Under the pieces are notes generated by a model. The model worked only from the letters and a program-made list of their open reading frames with translations. It was not told where the DNA came from and ran no database searches. The translations under genes and the position numbers were made by a program. A DNA stretch of 64,000 bases from Schistosoma haematobium (taxonomy: Eukaryota; Platyhelminthes; Trematoda; Strigeidida; Schistosomatidae): positions 31,950,616-32,014,615 of the forward strand of contig NC_067196.1 in assembly GCF_000699445.3 (NCBI RefSeq), given 5' to 3'. Position 1 is the stretch's first letter. Every line of letters begins with the position of its first letter. Positions 26,388-37,962 of this stretch are shown one piece after another.

Positions 26388-28263
26388 TGTAGGGCCAGTG
26401 AAATGTCACTGAGCCCTAGCCAAATCATCCGGCAGTTGGATCACTGAATGTCGAACAGATAATCGCTCCCTGCCAAAATCATGTACAAGCAACGCGCATT
26501 AGTTAATCATACGCCATGGACTGGCCCATGCGGCAGTGGTCTTACTTTCGCTTGTATCTACTTTAACTAATATATTTCTGTAATAACGTCCTTTGTGTTG
26601 TACAGTCTTCAAAGCATCTATAGTACCTTGTTACGTCAATGGGGGTAGTCCACGTAAGGTGCTGACCACGAGGTGTGACTTCGACGTTAGTTGGTTCGTC
26701 ACACCATTCACGTCTAACTCGAGTAGGCCTCCAATCATTTCGACATAGATCATCTATGTTGGTGATCTACACTAGTCGACATACTGTGGTAAAACATATT
26801 GCATGTACACGAGCACGCTTAGTCCGTGTCCCAAGTGCACACGTTGTCGTACTTAATATGTCACTTAACGCTAGGTAATAAGCTCTTTGTATCATCCTTT
26901 TACGAAATGGCCACGTTACCTGGACCCTCTAAACCTTAGTTACATTGGTGGTTACCATTTTAATTAATGTTTATTATACCCCTTGTATTTGCTAATAATT
27001 CACACGGTAAATCATGGCTCGATTTCCTTATTACACAACAGTCGTTTTAATTCTATTTTCGGTTTATTTACATGCGATACGGGTTTGGAAAATATCTAAA
27101 CGTCCTCGAAAATTCTCCACGAACCCAACCATAGTTTTCGTATATGTTTTTATTCACACATCCAACTGTTACGCTAATCATACCTAAGCGAACGTTCAGT
27201 GCAACTGTCAGTATACGTAAGAACGATGTTATTTAGACTTGACATTGTAACACATCTGAACTATTGTAGTTGTTCTACTTCGATGTCGTACTTCATTTTA
27301 TGAAGTATTGTTTCCTCGTGGCTGTTGTTTAACAGATGATTCCGGTACATCAATCGGCTGTTCAACTACTCGACGATTTACAACCTGTACAGTTCAATTG
27401 GTGGTTTGACGACAATATCATTCGCGCGAATCATCAGTTTATGCAGTCGAGCGAATCTCCTGCAAACTGAGAACGATATTGTCGCCTCTATCCCAACACT
27501 GACAGCGTTTTTCACGGGTATCATTGACATGAGTCCAGAGTGACACTCTTGGTTTCTTATGTTCTTTTCGATATTTTTCTGTTCACTAACCGAACAAACA
27601 CGCAGCATTCACCGTTTATCATCTTTTAGAGACTTCATCGTGCCACCTTTTGCTGTCGATTTGTAGCCTTCAACCCTTACTGACTGTAACAGCAGTCATC
27701 GACTTTTCAAACTGTGACTACAAGTTGGTCAATAGCTTCGCACAACGAAATCACGACCACTCTTCACTGTTATACTTCTGTACTTACGGTTAGTCTGTTA
27801 GATATAGATATAACTAGAATTTGACACTAATTAATAGCTGTCAACGACACTGTCCGACTTACAACATTAAACTAATGACAGTACAAATATGGATATCGAT
27901 TGATAATACACTTATCCTACTATCGCTATAGCATCATTACTCTTGCGGCAGACTTAACGTTTGTCATCGGAGGAACTGAATTACTTGTCAAGGCTATATA
28001 TTTCAGCGCGACTTGATAGAACAATAAAACGTTTTGTTCTTTTCATTATTTCTATGGTTAATCGCTTTACGTTTAACCAACGTCCTACTAACATATTATG
28101 ACTCGCTGTTTCCCGACCAGTTTCTGCCGCCTCCTTTCCATTTCTTTTACAGATAAGCAATACCTGGAGGATTTATAATATTCGTTTGGCACTCTCTGGC
28201 GCGCGACTGCTCCCAACATGTTTGGTACCGATTCAAACGGCCGTTGAATCTGGTGGGGAGTAT
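26388..28263. repeat. Array unit 5
   Basis: 1,876 bp. AAATC with CAGTCTTC and the GATATAGATA variant. Confidence 0.95.
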
Positions 28264-30140
28264 TGTAGGGCCAGTGAAATGTCACTGAGCCCTAGCCAAA
28301 TCATCCGGCAGTTGGATCACTGAATGTCGAACAGATAATCGCTCCCTGCCAAAATCATGTACAAGCAACGCGCATTAGTTAATCATACGCCATGGACTGG
28401 CCCATGCGGCAGTGGTCTTACTTTCGCTTGTATCTACTTTAACTAATATATTTCTGTAATAACGTCCTTTGTGTTGTACAGTCTTCAAAGCATCTATAGT
28501 ACCTTGTTACGTCAATGGGGGTAGTCCACGTAAGGTGCTGACCACGAGGTGTGACTTCGACGTTAGTTGGTTCGTCACACCATTCACGTCTAACTCGAGT
28601 AGGCCTCCAATCATTTCGACATAGATCATCTATGTTGGTGATCTACACTAGTCGACATACTGTGGTAAAACATATTGCATGTACACGAGCACGCTTAGTC
28701 CGTGTCCCAAGTGCACACGTTGTCGTACTTAATATGTCACTTAACGCTAGGTAATAAGCTCTTTGTATCATCCTTTTACGAAATGGCCACGTTACCTGGA
28801 CCCTCTAAACCTTAGTTACATTGGTGGTTACCATTTTAATTAATGTTTATTATACCCCTTGTATTTGCTAATAATTCACACGGTAAATCATGGCTCGATT
28901 TCCTTATTACACAACAGTCGTTTTAATTCTATTTTCGGTTTATTTACATGCGATACGGGTTTGGAAAATATCTAAACGTCCTCGAAAATTCTCCACGAAC
29001 CCAACCATAGTTTTCGTATATGTTTTTATTCACACATCCAACTGTTACGCTAATCATACCTAAGCGAACGTTCAGTGCAACTGTCAGTATACGTAAGAAC
29101 GATGTTATTTAGACTTGACATTGTAACACATCTGAACTATTGTAGTTGTTCTACTTCGATGTCGTACTTCATTTTATGAAGTATTGTTTCCTCGTGGCTG
29201 TTGTTTAACAGATGATTCCGGTACATCAATCGGCTGTTCAACTACTCGACGATTTACAACCTGTACAGTTCAATTGGTGGTTTGACGACAATATCATTCG
29301 CGCGAATCATCAGTTTATGCAGTCGAGCGAATCTCCTGCAAACTGAGAACGATATTGTCGCCTCTATCCCAACACTGACAGCGTTTTTCACGGGTATCAT
29401 TGACATGAGTCCAGAGTGACACTCTTGGTTTCTTATGTTCTTTTCGATATTTTTCTGTTCACTAACCGAACAAACACGCAGCATTCACCGTTTATCATCT
29501 TTTAGAGACTTCATCGTGCCACCTTTTGCTGTCGATTTGTAGCCTTCAACCCTTACTGACTGTAACAGCAGTCATCGACTTTTCAAACTGTGACTACAAG
29601 TTGGTCAATAGCTTCGCACAACGAAATCACGACCACTCTTCACTGTTATACTTCTGTACTTACGGTTAGTCTGTTAGATATAAATATAACTAGAATTTGA
29701 CACTAATTAATAGCTGTCAACGACACTGTCCGACTTACAACATTAAACTAATGACAGTACAAATATGGATATCGATTGATAATACACTTATCCTACTATC
29801 GCTATAGCATCATTACTCTTGCGGCAGACTTAACGTTTGTCATCGGAGGAACTGAATTACTTGTCAAGGCTATATATTTCAGCGCGACTTGATAGAACAA
29901 TAAAACGTTTTGTTCTTTTCATTATTTCTATGGTTAATCGCTTTACGTTTAACCAACGTCCTACTAACATATTATGACTCGCTGTTTCCCGACCAGTTTC
30001 TGCCGCCTCCTTTCCATTTCTTTTACAGATAAGCAATACCTGGAGGATTTATAATATTCGTTTGGCACTCTCTGGCGCGCGACTGCTCCCAACATGTTTG
30101 GTACCGATTCAAACGGCCGTTGAATCTGGTGGGGGAGTAT
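28264..30140. repeat. Array unit 6
   Basis: 1,877 bp, with one extra G in the GTGGGGG run just before the end. AAATC, CAGTCTTC and GATATAAATA. Confidence 0.95.
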
Positions 30141-30524
30141 TGTAGGGCCAGTGAAATGTCACTGAGCCCTAGCCAAATCATCCGGCAGTTGGATCACTGA
30201 ATGTCGAACAGATAATCGCTCCCTGCCAAGGTCATGTACAAGCAACGCGCATTAGTTAATCATACGCCATGGACTGGCCCATGCGGCAGTGGTCTTACTT
30301 TCGCTTGTATCTACTTTAACTAATATATTTCTGTAATAACGTCCTTTGTGTTGTACAGTCTTCAAAGCATCTATAGTACCTTGTTACGTCAATGGGGGTA
30401 GTCCACGTAAGGTGCTGACCACGAGGTGTGACTTCGACGTTAGTTGGTTCGTCACACCATTCACGTCTAACTCGAGTAGGCCTCCAATCATTTCGACATA
30501 GATCATCTATGTTGGTGATTTACA
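30141..30524. repeat. Array unit 7, partial (first 384 bases)
   Basis: AGGTC and CAGTCTTC variants. The unit is cut inside the GTTGGTGATCTACA segment, after which unrelated sequence begins. Confidence 0.93.
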
Positions 30525-31627
30525 AGGTATTAAACTATCGCGACTAGATGATGAAACCTTCACTGTGAATTGGTAAGTTAGCTCATCATGGAACGATTTA
30601 AGGTTTTTCATACTCGTATATGATAAATGATAGTTTAATGCAGTTGTCAAACAACGATATTTAGGTTTTTAAACTCTGATAAGAAACCACGGATCGTCAA
30701 TGCTAAGCACTTTCATTGTAACATAATGGTATCTATGTGGCTAAGTTCATAATGTTAAGACGCTCCTCAGTTAACGTTCATTACATGACATCATTCACTT
30801 AACTCACACAATCCCGCGAAATGCTGACACTGATATCAAATTCAGTAATTTGTAAAAAATTTTAAACTTGAAATTGTGACTATGCAGTCTGAACTTTACT
30901 TTCAATTAACGTACTTTTTCCTTACAAATTTGAATGGGAACAATAATCATAAAAATCATAATAATAATAGTAACGTCTGCATTAACTTAATTACAAACAA
31001 ACGATGGGCTTCAGGCCATAATCATTCAGGACTAACCGTTGTTTATGAGTTTCGTTTTAGTAATTGTATAACATAGATGGATTTCGATCCAGTTAATCGT
31101 ACTTAGATTCACATAAAGTATTTATTTATTTATTATTGATAACGTTTGCATACAAGGTGACCTGTTTCAGATTCTTACGTGCATAATCATTTGAGTCATC
31201 TTAAGTCAACACTGTACTACAGATCGGTAAGATTTACGGAAATTTCATTTTGCATGGTTGCAATATGTTAATAGTCGACAAGAATTGTTTTAAAGTACAG
31301 ACTCTTCAAACTTTATTAATTATCCTTGTGACGTGAATTCAGTATGTTTATTTAAAGTGTTTTTAAAGGTATATGATAAAACTCCCAAAGTGTACTTACG
31401 CCTGAATGACAATTACATGAGTTAATCACAAATCATGCTTATCAAAAATGTCACTACAAAGGCTTATCCAGTAAAAAATTAATCCATACTCACTTATTCC
31501 TGACTTCTGGTTTGGCGAAGTTTGGGAACTTTCAATTACGAAAACATTGTGGACAAAAGCGTTGTCAAAACCTGAGCATCCGTGACACCTTTACTACGTT
31601 CTCGAACAAAATTCCTATCACAAGTTA
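30525..31627. other. Right flank of the tandem array
   Basis: AT-rich. No gene or repeat recognised. Confidence 0.5.
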
Positions 31628-32690
31628 ATGAAATTACTTACTTCCTTAGGCATGTTATTTCTCGTGAAGGAACATAGGCCGCTCACCAGCATTCGCCATC
31701 CAACCCTGTCCTGCGCAATCCTTTCCAGCTCTTTCCAGTTGTTACTCATCCTCTCCATGTCTGCTTTTATTTCCCGACGTAAAGTGTTCTTTCACCTTCC
31801 TCTTTTCCACCTTCCTTCAGGATTCCAAGTTAAGGCTTGTCTCGTGATGCAGTTTGACGATTTGCGTAATGTATGTCCTGTCCATTTCCATCGTCTTTTC
31901 CTAATATCCTCATCAGCTGGAAGTTGGTTTGTTCTCTCACACAGAAGGCTGTTACTGATTGTATCCGGCCAATGGATGTTGAGTATCTTGCGTAGACAAC
32001 CAATTATAAATACTTGTACCTCTTTGATGATGGTTGTAGTAGTTCTCCAAGTTTCAGCTCCATACAGTAGAAACGCCTTGACGTTCGTATTGAAGATTCT
32101 GGCTTTGATATTGGTTGACAGTTGTTTTGAGTTCCATATGTTCTTCAATTGTAGGAATGCTGTTGTTGCTTTGCCGATCCTCGCCCTTACGTCTGCATCC
32201 GATCCCCCTTGTTTATCGATGATGAATCCCAGGTACGTGAAGGATTCTACATCTCCCAGAGTTTCGCCATCAAGAGTGATTGGATTGCTGTTCTCCGTTT
32301 TGAATTTGAGGACCTTGGTTTTCCCTTTGCGTATACTGAGGCCTACTGATTCAGAGACTGCTGCTATACTGGCTGTCTTCATCTGCATTTGTTCATGTGT
32401 ATGCGATAGGAGGGCTAGGTCATCTGCGAAGTCCAAATCGTCTAATTGATTCTCAGCTGTACATTGTATGCCTTGTTTTTACTCAGATTTCGCGGTCTTC
32501 ATAATCCGGTCGGCCACCAGAAGAAAGAGGAAGGGTGAGAGTAGACAGCCTTGTCTGACTCCGGTTCTTACTTGGAATGCATCTGTCAGCTGTCCTCCAT
32601 GGACGACCTTGCACTGTAGTCCGTCATATGAGTTCCGGATAATACTGACAATCTTCTCAGGAACTCCGAAGTTAATTATATACAAATATT
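31628..32690 (-). mobile_element. RTE-clade non-LTR retrotransposon, 5'-truncated (RT palm to C-terminus)
   Basis: Reading from about 32685 down: FGVPEKIVSIIRNSYDGLQ, GVRQGCLLSPFLFLL, then after a frame break [18 protein letters not shown] (the reverse transcriptase F/Y-ADD catalytic box), [31 protein letters not shown] and [20 protein letters not shown]. This is a standard schistosome endonuclease-reverse transcriptase element (SR2/RTE-like, 'family 1'). Endonuclease and fingers are absent at the 5' side. Frameshifts near 32440-32480 and 31790 make it non-functional. Confidence 0.88.
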
Positions 32691-33653
32691 GAAAATATTA
32701 CATTTATTACTACTGCAAATAAAATTTTCGCTGAGTTTGGTCACTTTATTCAGATTTTAGTCACCACGTTAAAGGTGACCTCATGGGTAAACAGTTTACA
32801 TGAGACGACAAGCACACAACCAATCAAACAAACCTACTTCTAAGGGGCAGAAAAATCCAAAATGTTGACACTCATGGCATTACCACTGACATTTGTTCAG
32901 TCTTTATACTCAATGATATCCATTTCATCTTTGGCGTTAAAGTTCTTTATCAGGATGGTAAGCTGTTTTCCATGCATTCTGTTGAGACGGACTTCAACCT
33001 CTCACAATACCGGTATTTGACATTGTGTGCATGTAGAAATTCCGACTAAAGTGGCTACTAACGAACGTATTTACTTTGCTTGATCTGTCATCATGATCTA
33101 CTATATTTGACCAGGTATAATACGACGGATTAACTTGAGTAGTCTTATGTCAAAGTCAAGTCATGGGTTGCTGATTATTTAGACCTACCCAAATGTGGCG
33201 ACCAGGTTATTCAACCTCCGAGAAATCCTTAAATGACAGACAAAATTTTTCGTGTAAAATAATATATTTTAAAGATGAACATGGTATGACAAATTTTGTG
33301 TAAACTGAACCATACTTCAATGTGTCTAGGCATCGCTCGCCACCAATGAGCTTGACCAGTTCTCACTAGCCACTCAGTACTCAGTGGTAAATCTTCCCAA
33401 GTATTTTACACTAACCATGACGGACTACTGAACTAGAGTTCAACCCCGTTAAATTGCTAACATATGCTCATACCACCGGATGACAATCATTGGGACACTT
33501 TCCTTATTCGCTTTGAAATATGCCTCGGTGATCCAGGAACCATGAATTTTCGATCCTTGAGCTCTTTTTTAACTATTTCATGAGCGTCTGGGGAGCCGTT
33601 TGCTCCCCCAACCTATTACAGACAATTATATTCCAATTTAAGCTGTGGCGGAT
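32691..33653. other. Repeat-like non-coding DNA
   Basis: Mixed composition and no frame of note. Probably old transposon-derived sequence, family not identified. Confidence 0.35.
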
Positions 33654-34275
33654 GTGGTGTTTGAATTAACTAATGATTCTTTTGTACTTGTTGAATGCTC
33701 GATTTCGAATTCCAAATACAATACATTCATTTGTGGTTGTGTCGTACTTCTTGATTCAATTGCGTTAATTCTGGGATTTCTAGTTCATACGATAATTCAA
33801 ATACTTTCAAACATTATAACATCTTCAAGCAAATGGTTTAGTTTAGACTGCTTTCGCCTAGACCCCTTTTGTATCTACTGTTGGTCTCAATTCTGACCAA
33901 AGGAGGTCTGAATGTAGGGCTAGCAACCTTGTCTTACCAAATGGAATTCCACCATAAAATTGTTAACATAAGAAAATCACTTGAACTTTTTGAAGAGAAT
34001 GATCTTTATATAGAATATTTATCACGCTTCATGACGAACACCTTAGGTCTTCAGGAGCAATGAAATCTAAGTCGCTTCTCAAAAATGAAAAGACAACAAA
34101 CACAAAGATGTAGATTAAATGAACAACGTGGAATTATCGTATGAACTAGAAATCCCAGAATTAACGCAATTGAATCAAGAAGTACGACACAACCACAAAT
34201 GAATGTATTGTATTTGGAATTCGAAATCGAGCATTCAACAAGTACAAAAGAGTCATTAGTTAATTCAAACACCAC
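33654..34275. repeat. Foldback element with about 145-bp inverted arms
   Basis: The left arm 33654-33798 (starts GTGGTGTTTGAATTAAC) and the right arm 34131-34275 (ends GTTAATTCAAACACCAC) are almost perfect reverse complements, with one mismatch noticed. They are separated by about 330 bases without a gene. It looks like a non-autonomous DNA transposon (MITE/foldback). Confidence 0.85.
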
Positions 34276-35372
34276 AGATGTGTCAGGACTTCAGTGTTTC
34301 TGGAGTTATCGAAGATAATACCGTGTTAATATTATATAGTTAATAAAAAGCTCATCAGTTACTTCTTAATCTTCCTAAAAACAAATCATGTGACATTTTC
34401 TTTTCTAGAAGAGCTGAACAGACATCTGTTCTATTTGTGTTACCTTCATAGTGATCTCAAGATAGATAAAAATAACTTACATAACTTTCCCACGAATTAG
34501 AGCACAAGATGAACGAACGCGTTAGAATATTGTAAATACCTGAATGTTAAGACCTGCATATGGTTCAGTATGTTGCTTGACTACTGAGGGCTTGAAAGTT
34601 AACAGTAAGGGAAGTTCACTATTGACTAACACGCAGGGTGCAAGTACATTTGACCACCTAAACTAGTGACCATATGCGACGTAATCGAATTGGGTTAGAT
34701 CAACACCAAAGGAATAAATAAACGTAGCAGTGGTCACTACTTGGTAATAAATCTATGTGCATAAGCGTCCTGTTTGGTCAAATATTGAATTTAACTGAAA
34801 TGATATACAATCATGGTTGCCATTTGACCCCAATGAAATATAGAACCCTGACCCAATGCGGTACTAAAGATCAAATACTCAGGATAAATGTAGGGATATT
34901 ACCGAAATCAGCGTTATGAATGTATATACAGAATCACAAAGTAATTGATAAGTAATATGAAGACAGAGATACTCTATGACACATATGTACATATGTACAT
35001 GAATAAGGGACTCAATTAGTAGTGCGAATATGTTTGAAATTTTTCAAAAGGAATAAGAACGTGCGTTATTTAACAGGACAGTGACATTCCTCCTCGATGA
35101 GTTAATTTTCTTGTTCTAATCGTTCATTAGGCGTCAAGATTACTGTTTTCACTTTAGATTAATCTGTTTCTGCTAAAGTAACACCAGGAGTTTCGTTTTC
35201 CAAAAGAAATTAAACATCTGTACCTTTTGAGTGCATTCGTATTCTTCTTTATTGTACTTTACAATCTAACAGCTTACGGTTTTGGTTTTTTTCCTCTAGT
35301 TATTGGTTTCTGTTTTGAAGTATTGCTTTTGTCTAATTTCGTGTTTGCAAACCTCAGATTAACGATTGGATA
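34276..35372. other. Non-coding DNA
   Basis: Nothing recognised apart from scattered AT-rich sequence. Confidence 0.4.
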
Positions 35373-37760
35373 GTGCGAAAAATCAGTCGCCAACTTTTGG
35401 GCTGTCGTTACTCCGCGGAAAGTAACATGCAGTGCAAAGGGTGCAAAGGATATTACCACGAGGTTTGCACGAATATAACTCCTGTAAATTTCAAACGGCT
35501 TAATGAACATGGTCGTGCGTGGTTGTGTCAACAACGCTGCACGGACACAAACAGCTAGCTATCCGTAGCCACTGCAATACTGAATGCCGTTAAAAGGAGT
35601 ACTAGCATGTGTAATAAGGGTCCATCAAATGGTACTCACTCAAATGGTACTCGCTTCGAGTATGAAGTTAGATTGATAGAAGATCTACTTGATCGGCTAA
35701 TCACAAAAAATGTCTCCCAGATCACCTTGATGAAGGTTTGTAGATTGAGTAGCAAAACGGACTTGAAGCGGAATTAGACCAGGCTGCTAAATATGGTGCT
35801 TAAAACTCCTAATGAAATGAATCTAACACTACAGAATGGACATAAGGTAAAGGGGTCAGCGGTTTTTTGTCCATAATAGCTTGTCGCTTCAGGACAGTAT
35901 AAAACGTCGAGAGGCTATAAAGGAACTAAATCCAAGGTTAGATACTAGCGAGAATGACCTCAGAATTGTGTATTTTCAGGTGATGAGGCTTCGACAGAGG
36001 ACGAGACAGGGGCTATATCAGGTGCAGCACAAATCCACCTAAATGGTCTCCAGATATATTACACAAATGCTCAGAGCTTGCTCAGCAAGCGATCGGAGTT
36101 GGGTGCACAGATAAACTCTAACAAGCCATCACGAAAACTCGACTGGCTCAGTCCGTAGTCTGTTGCAAACCTGATTTTCAAAGTCTCATATTAGTCATAG
36201 ACGACAACACCCAGAAGAGTTAAGGAGGAGTATTAGCTCTATCCATTATACTGTCTCATTTGCCGTTATCGATAATGTATCTCATGAAAGTGAGACGTGT
36301 GAACCGAGAGGTTGCGAAGGTCAAGAGCTGCTGATCGGTTTGGTCTACTGCAATCTAAACTGTGAGGTGAATGAGGTCTTGTTAGACAGTCTCAACACCT
36401 GGTCATCCAGTGGTTGGTGTTTAATCTAAGAGAACTTTAACGTGCCTACGACAGACTGGAAAACCCTGAGGGCTGAGTTGTCAGAAAATCCTGGTTGATG
36501 TGGTTATCATATGTGCCCTAGTGCAATATGTGAACAAAGCAATGATGTATGATCCAGACGCCAAATCGTCCTCTCTAATGGATCACATATCGACCCATTA
36601 TGATAATGATGCCACAAACCCCCATTATATGCCACTCTTAGGTAACAATGACCATGCTGTTCCAGTCTTCCATTTCCTTATTGTTATCAACAATGATGCA
36701 TCAGTCAGAGACGGTGACGATGCCACAAGTATTCGGAGTTTGACAACGCTTTAACCAGTAACACCTCCTAATATGAATCGTACCCACCAAGTGAAATCAA
36801 AAGGCAGAAGCGAGGAGGTCCGAAGATGTATTTGTTAGGCCATCAATATGTCGAGGATCGTCTGATCTAATCTGGCTAGCGATCGCAGGGATTGTTGAGC
36901 ACGGCGTTCCCACTCGTGATCTGGTGCGGATGCATGACCGAGTGCCTTCAACTAGGTGAGTTTATTAAAACTAATGTGGCCAGCATCCAATGTCGAAAAC
37001 TTCCAGAGCTATTTATTTTGGGGATTGTTTTGCCGCTACAACAGAACAAACTTCTAGAAGGTGAGTAAACACGAAATCATACACTCGGTATCCTCAGCTG
37101 ACTGAACAATAAAATCAGAATCCTAAATTGAATCAGCGCAGGAGGTATTCTGCAATCTATACGTGAAGGTTACTACACCACATATTACTTGGACTTCACC
37201 AGGGAGCCCGAGAAACCCCACACATGGTTCTGTGAGTAGTTTCGCAACCTTACCCGTGTGAGGAGAAGAATGTGGGAGAGATTCGGGTTACTGGATATTG
37301 ACAGGACAAGTTCCCATTGTCGAGGAGCTCGAAATATTTGTGTCTCGACCCTTCACAAGTCCAGATGTTTGTACGAAGTAAAGCTTGTTAAGGAGTCCAT
37401 AGAATATCCTAAATGCTTAAGTCGTACATACATCCAAGAACTCAAAGGAGATAATGTATTCCAGCATCATGTGGAGAGATTAGTACCTCATCACTGGTAC
37501 AGGATGATTATGGTGAAGCTCGGATATTCTCAAATTACTTTAGTAATGTATATATTGTAGCGATGTCCTCCCCTCCAGTTCATACAACTCCCTACATACA
37601 CTGTGGACACTGTGACCATTGAAGAATTCGATGTCTTCGGTCTACTGGACAAAATTATATACCCTCACTTTTCTCGTCTTCTGAAACAGGGCATTTATGA
37701 GGACACTCACAAATGTTCGCAAACCAAGAGCAAACGATTTGTCAGCTGACTACCAACTTT
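35373..37760 (+). mobile_element. Decayed CR1-like non-LTR element (PHD finger, endonuclease, start of RT)
   Basis: Three parts in order. 35400-35558 has a PHD-type zinc finger (CKGCKGYYHEVCTN ... WLCQQRC), as in schistosome CR1 (Perere-3/SR3-like) elements. 36050-36760 has apurinic-endonuclease-like pieces, IYYTNAQSLLSKRSEL, LIGLVYCNLNCEVNEVLL, NFNVPTTDWK and MPLLGNNDHAVP, broken by stops. 37380-37560 has linker pieces such as YPKCLSRTYIQELKGD and FSNYF. Then traces of RT sequence fade out before the glutaredoxin-like first exon at 37963. The exact 3' end is not visible. Confidence 0.75.
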
Positions 37761-37962
37761 CTCGTTGAATCATCAGCAAGTGGAATTTATTACACCAACA
37801 TGTGATTGAAGCTCTATCTGCCGACGCTTTTAAAAGAAAGTTGGATCAACTGAGAGACCACTATTCTCAGGACTAACACAGGCCACTTAGCCTTCCGTCT
37901 TTTCTAAACCGAAACTTAGTTATCATCAGTATCGTGGTAACAAACAGGTCAACATATCAAAA

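Larger units (their letters stand above)
18885..30524. repeat. Tandem array of about 6.2 units of about 1,876 bp (macrosatellite)
   Basis: Units start at 18885, 20761, 22636, 24512, 26388, 28264 and 30141 (partial). Spacings are 1876, 1875, 1876, 1876, 1876 and 1877. Only a handful of single-base differences separate units. The left edge falls at the unit's hairpin. The right edge is inside a unit, where similarity stops near 30524. The unit is visibly richer in CpG than its surroundings. It does not match a transposon, rRNA, snRNA, histone or spliced-leader repeat that I know. With identity this high, the copy number in the assembly may be collapsed. Both flanks are unrelated single-copy-looking DNA. 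Confidence 0.97.

Noticed and set aside
31628..32449. 273-codon frame on the + strand
   Set aside because: It is the shadow of the reverse transcriptase frame on the minus strand, which has the recognisable motifs.
33645..33896. Hydrophobic 83-codon frame with a matching frame on the other strand at 34.05-34.28 kb
   Set aside because: Both come from the arms of one inverted repeat, so the duplicate peptide is not evidence for a gene.
37258..37560. 100-codon + strand gene
   Set aside because: Its parts (YPKCLSRTYIQELKGD) fit the linker of the decayed CR1-like element.
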